In this document: positions 8,004-17,000 of the stretch, piece by piece
Position numbering within the stretch: the stretch's first letter is position 1
Layout: each line of letters begins with the position of its first letter
DNA from: Hyphochytrium catenoides
Lineage: Eukaryota; Sar; Hyphochytriomycetes; Hyphochytriales; Hyphochytriaceae
Reading direction: 5' to 3'
Assembly (NCBI GenBank): GCA_900088475.1
Contig: FLMG01002963.1
Span: 1 to 19,434, forward strand
DNA: 19,434 nt
Notes under the pieces: model-generated
What the model was told of the DNA's origin: nothing
The model's database searches: none
Seen by the model: the letters and a program-made list of their open reading frames with translations, nothing else
Translations under genes and position numbers: made by a program

Positions 8004-11000
8004 CTAGACACCCAGCTCAGCACAGGATCATACAGGTAGGCAGTTTGGGAGGAAGCGAAAGAACAGCGGCGGACAACAGAGCTATCGTCTTCATGAAAGG
8101 GCCATTAGAAGATCTTATGCCTACCATAAGTAGTTCCCTGTGGGGCCAAATAAGGCTTGGATATTGCCGTAACCAACCTCGATAGTTAGTGAAGTTCAGC
8201 CTACAGGATGGTCAGCCAGAGAATGTACAGGGTGCTCTTAGTTGAAGAATGGGAACGAATGACTTTAGGCGAAGGGGCCCTGTCATGATGATTATTGTCG
8301 AAGAGGAAACGCCAAAAGAGAAGAATAGAGCCACAAGGAAGGGGCGGCACTGGCACTGGTACAATATCGTTTATAATCGACTCGCTGAGAGAAGAAGAGC
8401 TCTGTCCATAGGGAAGAGGGAGAAGAATCCGCAGCAGGAAGAAAGACAGCCCAGTGAGAAGAGACCATCTCACCTTCCACCGCTACCTCTGAGTAGCACT
8501 AGGAAGTCTGCTGGGTTGCTCTTTGGCTCCCTCTGCGCGGCGTTGAAATCCAGCAGCTCTGCAGGAGTAAGTATTCCGTCCATATTGTCGTCAAAGAGAT
8601 CGAATGACTCTCGAGGCCCCTAGAAGATAGAGGGTTAGGAGAAGAGAAGAGGCTCTGGACAGTAGTAGGCCTGACTCTTGCAGGCCGTAAAAGGAGGTCA
8701 GTCGAAGGGGAAGTAACGGGTGAAGCATTCACGCTTTCAAAGGTCTAAGTGGTAAGCAAGATGGGGGAGGGTGGAAAGAGTCAAGGAAGGATGGAGCGGA
8801 GAAAGGCCCTGATGACAAAGGAGACAACCTTTTCCAGCCATCTGTCAAACGCATGGTAATGGACTCGGCCGTCCAGGTCTGGGTCTAAATCGATGATGTT
8901 ATAGTCCGTGATAGGAATTGCCTTCTCCTCAAAGAAGACAGAGAGTTCCGTCTCGTCCAGAAAGCTAAGAGAGTCAAGAGACGCAGGAGAAGGTCAGTTG
9001 TCAGTTGCTAACACGGTGTCAAATAAATAAACTGGCACATCCTTCTCAATTACCGGACAATCAGTGGCAGAAGAGAGATTGCTAGCAGGGGGTAGCTTAC
9101 GAGAGAGATGCTGGGAAAGATGAGAGGAAGAGGAATCCATACGAACAACTTCGGGGATCTCACCCAGATTTGTCTACATCATATCTGTCAAACAGCACAT
9201 CTGGTTCCTCTCCTAGCCAAGCTTCAAACTCTCTGTAGCTGACGATGCCATCATTATTCGGATCGATCGTCTTCAGTTCTTCCGCCCTTAGTTTCTGACA
9301 GAAGGCATTGAGAGGACACGAATAATGGACACGAATGTCCTGCTTATTTAGTTGCTGGAGTTTGACGGCCAACAATAACAAAGGAGGAGAGAAACCGTAA
9401 TCCATACTCTTACAAAGCTGCTTTCTAGAAGGAAGAACCATATCATAGGGTTCCCACACAGAGCGGATTAAAACTAGAAAGTACCGTAGAAGAGACATGA
9501 TGACAGGACTCAATGGAGAAGGCCACACCACGGATGAAATATCACACGGCCGATGTAAGTAAGCCCCATCTTTATTAAAAAGATGCTTATATTTACCTCG
9601 CACAGGCTTCGCACCCTAGCAGCCAAGTTCGGACTGTTGCCGTTATAGACCTGCGTGCATCGCCGTTATGTTGTTTGCAGATTCATGAGGGGACAATGAG
9701 GGTGAGAGGAGTGAAGGCAGGAGTTTGAAGGGAGAGCGGGCTGCGCCAAGATTTGCGTACCACCAGATCACAAAGATAGGCTGATTATACCGTGGTGAGA
9801 TGAGGACCGAGAGGATTGAGATAGAAGGGAAGAGTAGGTAGGAACAATAGATGACTCTGAGCTAGCACTACGGAATGGCAGGAGACACGATCACATGTAC
9901 GAGGAGGAGTGAGGACGGAAGGAGAAGTACCGCTTCTAATTCATCCTTTTGGAGAATTCTGTCCTCATTTAGATCTACTCTTGCAAGTTCCTTCGGAGTA
10001 AGGATATCCTATATGAAGTGGTAGGACGGAGTAAGACAAGACCGAACCCAACCAAAAAGGAAGGAAAGCAGTAGGCGCAGGGACGACTACCCAGAGAGTT
10101 AATAACAGCAGAGAGCATCGCCTAGACACAGACGCCGCAGCAGTACCCAGCTGCTGCTGACAGGGCAGGGCAGCCGTAGACAGAATGGAAGACAAATAAA
10201 AACTACTTGCACGCTCTAGCAGTGGCCGTCACAGCCAAATATACCCCTTATTCATCTAGAGATAGAATGCTAATCAATCAAGGGGCACTGTTTGTCTGCG
10301 CCAGCCATGGACCCACGACGACTCCTTATCACTAGCTGGCATCTTGTCTACTGTTATCCTACGCCTGCATCCCATGACTACCTACCATGTAATCGTCCGT
10401 GATCCTATAACCAAGGAAATCCAGGATAGCCTGAAATCCGCTTCCGTCACTTTCTAGCCGAATGGAGTTAAGACCCAATGACTCTACGTCAGGATAGACG
10501 TACGGCGGGATAAGATACCGCCGGTGAGCCTCGGCATCCGCCCCTATTTTTGAGAAGGAGAAAGAGGAGTCATATCTGTAGATTAGCCGGAGAAATAGGC
10601 AAATGCTAGTAGACAGGCATTCTAGAAGAGAGAAGGCGCTGCCGCACGAGGCTGGGATAGGACTGGGATAGGATGCAGTAGACAACGCTACATGAAAACG
10701 GGTTCTTCCTATTTTCCAAAGGCAGAATGGTGAAGGGACAAACTAGCAGAGAAAGCAGCTCATCACGTCGAATAATGGAGAAAAGGTTTATAGTGGCATT
10801 GCAAGGATCAGTCGCCCAGCATCAAGAGGATGAGAGAGCTCACCCGAAAGCGTGTAGAAGAGCTTTTTAGTCATGTTCGTGGATGTAGCATAGAGGTAGA
10901 CAGAACTCCAATTCTAGGTGACATAGAAGTCAGCAAGGTAAAAATGAACAGAGACACGTGAGAGCGAGAGAGACGGATAGATTGTTTTCCTAGTGCTTTA

Positions 11001-14000
11001 TAAAGCCCAGAGAAATGATCAGATAGTGGTGAAGGACTGAATGAGTGAGCAGCAGGGAACCATAGAAGAAGAGGGGACCGCTTAGAGGTTGGCAGGCGGA
11101 GTTAATATAGAAGGACACCAAAGGGAGGATAGTCTCTTACACTAGTCTCGTGGACGTCCAGATCCCATTGAGTGACTGCTGGAAAGGCGCGACCACGCCT
11201 TGGCGAGGTCGGAGTGAAAGGATCCTGGTATGGTTGTTTGGTTCATAAAGATCAGTTACCCTCGCCTCATTAATCTCTCTTCTTCATTGTGCTTTCCTAT
11301 GGGTGCGGTCCCGCCTCTGTCTATCCCCTCTGCACCTTTAGGTCTAGTCACATTCACCCTTCGACCATCCGTCGCTAATAGTGACTCCGTGAGCGTCGCC
11401 ATTCTTGCCTAGCCTGTCCGCATGTTCTCTGTCCCTCTCCCAACCTTTATTATGAACACGACTACGGCCAGACTCGCCTACGGCCAGACTCGCCGTCCTG
11501 TCGGCCAGCAGCAGCAGAGCGCTGAGAAGCTTTTATTACCTGATAGTGGGAGTATATAGGATTGGTGTTCCCTACAAGCCGCTTCCTTTCGTTCTCCTTG
11601 CATACGTTCTCGCCACTTTCATCCTCTGGCGAATTAGGTGAGAAGGACGAAGCGAGAGAGTAGTGAAGGAGAAGCAAGAATGACAATACGGAGCTGGAGC
11701 CGCCACCACCTTTATATTCTAAGAATCTTGATGATGGAGGAGGAAGAGGACAAGGGAGACTCACCGGCCAGGTAAACGTCCCTGCATTTTTGTTCTTCCT
11801 CCTGGTCGCAGCACCTCATGTGTCGGCTTTTGTGCTCCATCCTCCATTTCTGCAAAAGGATATCATCCGGATCGCTGTATCCGCGGGAAAAGGAGGAACG
11901 GTGGTAGGTCGCGCTATGGTCTCGATGGCCAGAGCCGTTCTATAGAGTTGTAAGGATATAGGAGATGGTCCAGAACAGAGGGCAGCGGAGTGGTGGAAAT
12001 GAGAAGCATACGGACGTCCAAGGATGGTGGCAGAAGGCGAGAAAGCAGAGTACGACGGGCCAGGAGGCAGGGAACCAAACAAGAGGTCAGTTTCCTTGAC
12101 TACTAGCTCGATGCTATTATCTGCAGAGGAGAAGTAAGCGAACCCATAGACGATGATTGGGCTCTAGACCCTCCTAACCATTCTTTGTTGTCTCCATTCC
12201 TCTCATATTTCTGTTGGTGCCTTGCCTATTTTTCTCTTCTGTCGATCTTGATCATCCATTCCTTCTCAGTCCCTATATTCCCCCGAGACGGATACCCAGC
12301 CAGCCATCCTTTGTTTTACTCCTGTAAGTTGGACACTCCAGGCTCTCCTAGTTCTTGCGCACAACGTTACACTGTGTCCTTTATTCAAAGCACGAGCCTC
12401 TCTCTTTCCTCCACACTCGCGTTCTCATCGCCCTCTCTCTTTCCTCCTTCGCATAATGTTTACCTTTAGACTAGTCCACCAGGGCTCCATAACAGGTCTC
12501 GGCTGCCAATAATTGACCGTTTTATAGTACGAGCGCAAGAAGAAAGCCACCCCTGGCGAAACTTCCACTACAGTCTGTATGAAAAGCAACGAAGCGAAGA
12601 TACAGTTCGTTAGAAGGATAGTGTCTGGGCATCCTACCGTAGGCAAGAACAGTCAATACTCTGAGGAGGCGGCACCCGTTGTCTTCGGTGCGAGAGAAGA
12701 GCGAAACCTAACGCAAAGCAATGCAATTGTTCCAGAGTGGGGAGGGCTCTTGGCAAACCAGATTCGAAAGTGATACGCTTCCAGTCCTGCCGTTTGCCTC
12801 TCCAGGTCCTTTCTTTTCTTTACCTGATCGTGGCTTTCTAACAGGGTAAGGCCACCTGGGCCCTCCTTAACCGGATCAGCATAGTGACTGGCAACGAAAG
12901 TGAAGGGTCCATTGGGATAGTGGCTCACAGCTTTACCCACCAGGCCCAGCTAATGATAGTGGAGAGGATGCCCGAAAGCCAAAGGTCCGGCAGCAGAGAG
13001 AAGGTGTTCAGACAAAGCAACTGAAGAAGATAGTTCAGAACTGTAAAATCCTGACAAAGAGGATTTGAAGCCCTGCCTTCACTCGGTGTCTTGCCCAATG
13101 ATGTCGATCCTGCCTTCACTCGGTGTCTAGCCCGATGATGTCGATCCTCTATCGCTCCTCATACTTATACCCACCACCACCACCACCACCACCAGGTTTA
13201 TTCTCTGCACCCTATGAGCAGACTGCTGCCAACACCGCTCCCTCTTCTGCGGCTGCCTCTCTTACACCCTCCGCCTGTTTTTTCTTCGCTCTCTACGCCC
13301 GATGATGCTCTCTGCAGTCTCTCTTCCTCTATAATGTATGGGAAGTGGCATAATCTAATTCTTCACTCTTCTGACGCTTCAATCACAAGCTTACCTCCTT
13401 GGTGTTGAAGTCCTCCACCTGCATCCACATGACGAACAGGCCAGAGCCATTGTTATAAAGAACCTACCGGGCACAAGTATCGAGGAAGATGGTTAAGATC
13501 TTTACTGTTAGTCGGGGCTTCTTCTTCTCCTTGTTCTTGCCACGTCCTTTAAACCTTACCCTTCTTCTCATTTTCCTAATAAGCTGTACGCTTTGAACCA
13601 CCTCTTTCTTATCCAACAAGGTTCTCTCTCACTCCATCGTAACGTTTCCTCGCTGTCTCTCAGCATCCTTTTCCATCCTCACTAACAGCGCATGAAGCAA
13701 CATATGTTGCATGGAGCTACTAGATCTAGCCTTACTCTATTCTAACAGCTTTCTCCTTAGCAAACTAAGGAAACATCCATGCGCACACTACTTTCCAGCC
13801 CAGTTCTACCGTCCTTGATTTGTCCGTCCTCTTCAGACTGTTAGTGTCTCACCTTCGCCTTATCTGCTCCGAGCGCTCTCCCCACTGGTCTTTCTCCCAG
13901 GGGATCTTTCAGTTGTTCGTTAAGGAGTAGAAAGCCCTCAAAGATCCACTCTGAAGAGGAGGCCAGCGAAGAGCACGAGAAGACACCTCCTTGTAGTGAA

Positions 14001-17000
14001 GCATTGCTGGCATTCCACCAACGGTGGCTGCCTATCCAGTAATTGGTTGCTGGACAAAAATTTAGAGAGAAAGAAGAGAGGAAAGAAGTCAATAGAGCAA
14101 AACATGAGAGACGTCAAGGGCGGGCCCCCCTAGAGATGGTCATGCTTCGTATCCTTCTATCACATTGAAAACCTTTCTTCTCCATCACAGCTCTCCTTCT
14201 CCGGGCTGCTTTATCAGAAGAGCTATCCCTGATGCTGCTCTTTTGTGGGTCTCTCAAAAGGAGATTGACGAGGTCCCAGGGGAGTCTCTTTGGCAAGGTA
14301 GATAATTAGTCTCTCATGTGCCCGTTATAGCCCTCCTTGTTCCATCTCCCTTCTTCTTGCCCGTAGCCTATCGGCGCACTTACGCTCGGAACTAACTGGA
14401 GGACTGGCTGATGAGTCAGACCAGGATCTGTCCGCAGTGCCTGCAAATGTGCTTGATGTGTCTCTGAGTAGCGAGACAAGTCGCGGCTCCACCTTCTCTC
14501 CCTCCGATCTGCCCTTGTCGCCGGCATTGTCAGTGTGGACCACGAGAAGCTCTCCAGAGGAAAAGAACCTATCTCTCTCCATATAATCTCCTCCTTCTTC
14601 CACGGTCTTAATATTCTTGACATCACTGCGGTACATGACGTGAGGAGGTCCTGACATCTTCAGATTCTTCTCTTCTCCGACAACACGCCAGGGAAAGCTT
14701 CGCGTGTCAGTCTGAAGTCAAGAACCCGAAAAGGAAGAGGAAGAACGACGGTGAGAGGGTTTGAAGAAGTAGAAGAACTTGTAGAAGAAGCCGAGATGGA
14801 GTCTTCTCAATTCCGCGCTGCAGAGGCAAAGACACCAAAGAAAACTCTAATGGAGGCTCATTAGTAGGCAAGAGGTAGAACTTGGACACCCTCAACGGGA
14901 CGTGGGCTGTGCCTGGACACTCGAGAAGAAGTAAAGGCATTGACAGGTGATGATAGAACCGCCGTTCGTTGGAGAAACAGATGGGTGGCGGAATCACCAA
15001 CAACTCTAAGTGGCTTCCTACCTCTTCATGGAAGAGAATCTCCTGTCCAACCATCATGCTGCCAGGATAGTTCACCTCTTGCCCTAAGACGTGGCTCTTC
15101 CATCCTAAATCTGTCTCCCCTCTTTTTATCTCATCCCACTCATCTCTTCCACTTAGTGGTCCTACGCCTCCTTCATCCTTTACGTTTGAGGCAGGACATC
15201 TTGCGCCCATTGTATAGTCAGTTCCAACAAAGATCTCATCCCACCATACGGTAGATGTCTGAGGGCTATACAGACCCACTGCGGCAAGCCCAGCTTGATA
15301 GACCGGCGCGAGAGTGAGTAAAAAGATCGAGCGATGCAGGAGAAACAGTCAGCGTTCAAGACCAGAGAACAAGAAATACAATCACTGTTTGGATATAGGG
15401 GAGTGATGTGATCACCTATGAAGAAGAACAACAAGAACCATACCCAATGTCACTACAAAGGACCATGCAAAAATCCATTGAGCCTAACAAGAGCACATCT
15501 GATAGAGCAGCAACTTGAGCCTTAGGAGACAGCACACCCCTGTAACCAGGGAACAGACGATGGACGCCAGAAAATCTCTAGGTATAGATGCTATAGCTCG
15601 GACCGAAGAAGAGGAGCCAAAGAGATGATGGGGCAGACGCGAATTAAGAAGACTTGATCCTTACTTCCGGAAAATCGAGCCTTGCTTACTCTCTTGACAT
15701 TGTTCAGAAGGACATCGTAGCTCTGACTGGTCCAGTTTGCCAAGATGTCTACCTTATACCAGCGATTGCTCTTGACCTAAGTTATTGTGAGGGGGAAGAG
15801 GTTGACAACAGATAGGTAGTTACGACAGAAACGGGAAGGGGGGAATCTTGAGCTTCATTTTAGAGCGTTTGCAAGGAAGAAAGGCACGATGTCAGAAAAG
15901 ACCACTGTGAAGTGCATCATTCTGGCACGCTCTATAAGGAGGGGGCACGATGCAGGCGACGGGAGAGAGAGACTGATGATGAGGGCTGCAAGGTAGGAGT
16001 CGTTGAGACCTGAATAGAGTCGTTGTACGTACGCGAAGGACTGATAACACCAAGAGAGAGAGAAATCAGATAGCCTTAAGAACGAGGGAAGAGGACAAGA
16101 TGAGATGAGAAGCAAAGAAAGCGAAGCAAAGAAAGAGAAGCTAACCTTTGCGTGCAACGTCTTTGGTGACGGCGTAAGGAGGTTTAGGTTGGAGCCATGG
16201 AAGAAGCTTCCCTGGTTAATGCCCACCGCAATCATTCCCCAGCTCTGATTGTATGGTGAGGAGGAGAAAGGAGGCGCCAGCGTAGCGGAGGAGCTGTTCT
16301 GAGCGTGCAAGACAAACCATGCTTCACTGCTGGTGCGCACCGTGCCTAACGTTTAGAAGAGAGACCGAAGAAATAATAAGTTGTCGGCAAGGAACATAAC
16401 AGAAGAGGAGGTGAAGCAAAGAGATTGCTCGGAAGCGAATGGCAAAAAATGAAATCGTTCGGACCGAGCGAACGAGAAAAGGATGTGGAACAACGAGAAG
16501 AGCGGCACCACTTGGAGGAGGAAACCAAATCATACTTGTCCTTGAGAAGGGATAGAGAAAAAGAAAGGATAGACTCCACACCTCCATCCTCATCGTTAGA
16601 AACGCTGACATAGTAGGTAACCCTGGTTGGCTTCAGGGGATCGGACACAGAGAGTGGGCTAAGGAGGTGATAATAGGAGTTAAGGAAGGACGACATGAGA
16701 TCTGCTCCTATGAGGATGGAGTTATTTAACAAGCGAGATAACAAAAAGGGAGAAGTATGATAAAGATGGAAGAACGTATGTCGAGGGAGAGGCCTCCCGT
16801 GGTGACCTGGGCGGGGGATCAGCGGTATGAGGGAAGTAGCTAGCGGAAGAAGGAAGCAAAAATAAAGGATATATAAACTGGCCCGTTGGCCGACAACGTT
16901 AGCTTCTCCTCATCTGAAGACTTGACCTTGATCCAGGTTTTGGAGGCTGAGGATAGAGTAAGGATAATAGATGGGCTAACATAAGGAAGAAATGCAAGGA

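Larger units (their letters stand above)
8125..10430 (-). other. EF-hand array inserted in the GH43-like domain
   Basis: Canonical 12-residue loops are DLNEDRILQKDE (exon 10008-9931), DPNNDGIVSYRE and DVDKSG|FLDETE (split between exons 9294-9164 and 8964-8829) and DDNMDGILTPAE (exon 8619-8474). Each has acidic or Asn residues at positions 1, 3 and 5 (Ser at 5 in the third), a hydrophobic residue at 8 and Glu at 12. Degenerate loops are TDDYMDILTPKE (split by the 10386/10008 junction), DPDLDGRVHYHA (Ala at position 12) and LRGSGGRLNFTN (no acidic residues, split by the 8474/8200 junction). A repeated aromatic segment follows alternate loops: FEAWLGEE, FDRWLEKG, YRGWLRQY. The array probably binds calcium in the secretory pathway or outside the cell. 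Confidence 0.85.
12950..13394 (-). other. Intron of 445 nt containing repeats
   Basis: It joins VEDFNTKE to LGLVGKAVSHY in phase 0, the expected continuation. It carries a 37-bp tandem duplication and a CCA triplet run. Confidence 0.6.
11540..14049 (-). other. GH43-like (subfamily 24-like) beta-propeller, first part
   Basis: The order of motifs follows galactan 1,3-beta-galactosidase-like GH43 proteins: TNYWIGSHRWW (for YYWYGE), SCSSLASSSEWIFEG (for CYSSTDLWNWKxEG), KVLYNNGSGLFVMWMQVED (for RPKVLYN...FVMWMH), GKAVSHYPNGPFTF (for VAVSDSPTGPF), VAFFLRSYYKTVNYWQPRP, TYHRSSFSRGYSDPDD and LLQKWRMEHKSRHMRCC. Exons are 14049-13853, 13463-13395, 12949-12824, 12574-12464, 11939-11765 and 11625-11540. 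Several expected functional motifs are changed: the Glu-Arg-Pro before the KVLYN strand reads Asp-Lys-Ala, and no His-Gly-Gly or SRDM motif is present. The domain is therefore probably not an active glycosidase. Sequons NAS (twice) and NGS (twice) are present. Confidence 0.72.
15022..16946 (-). other. LamG/concanavalin A-like lectin module
   Basis: Exons from 16946 to 15022 encode, in order, a YFPHTADPPP microexon, PTRVTYYVSVSND, TVRTSSEAWFVLHAQ, SWGMIAVGINQGSFF, NRWYKVDILANW, SYDVLLNNVKRV, GLAAVGLYS and STVWWDEIFVG. A 'W.kV.i..nW....YdV.lnn' strand pair followed by 'glyS....vwwDEi.vG' is the classical signature of a jelly-roll carbohydrate- or ligand-binding module. Sequons NSS, NQS and NWT lie on it. 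The exon 15293-15022 continues in frame past the WWDEIFVG strand into an unassigned linker. The end of the exon starting at 16946 is ambiguous between 16898 and 16895; both give phase 2 and fit the microexon. Confidence 0.72.

Noticed and set aside
14306-14626. Alternative minus-strand frame ending YGQEEGRWNKEGYNG
   Set aside because: It overlaps exon 14711-14384 in another frame and cannot be joined in phase to the confident exons on either side.
16740-16806. Possible exon starting at GTCACCACGGGAGG (minus strand)
   Set aside because: It gives no downstream donor in the phase needed for the next exon. Its first bases serve better as the donor of the 33-nt microexon.
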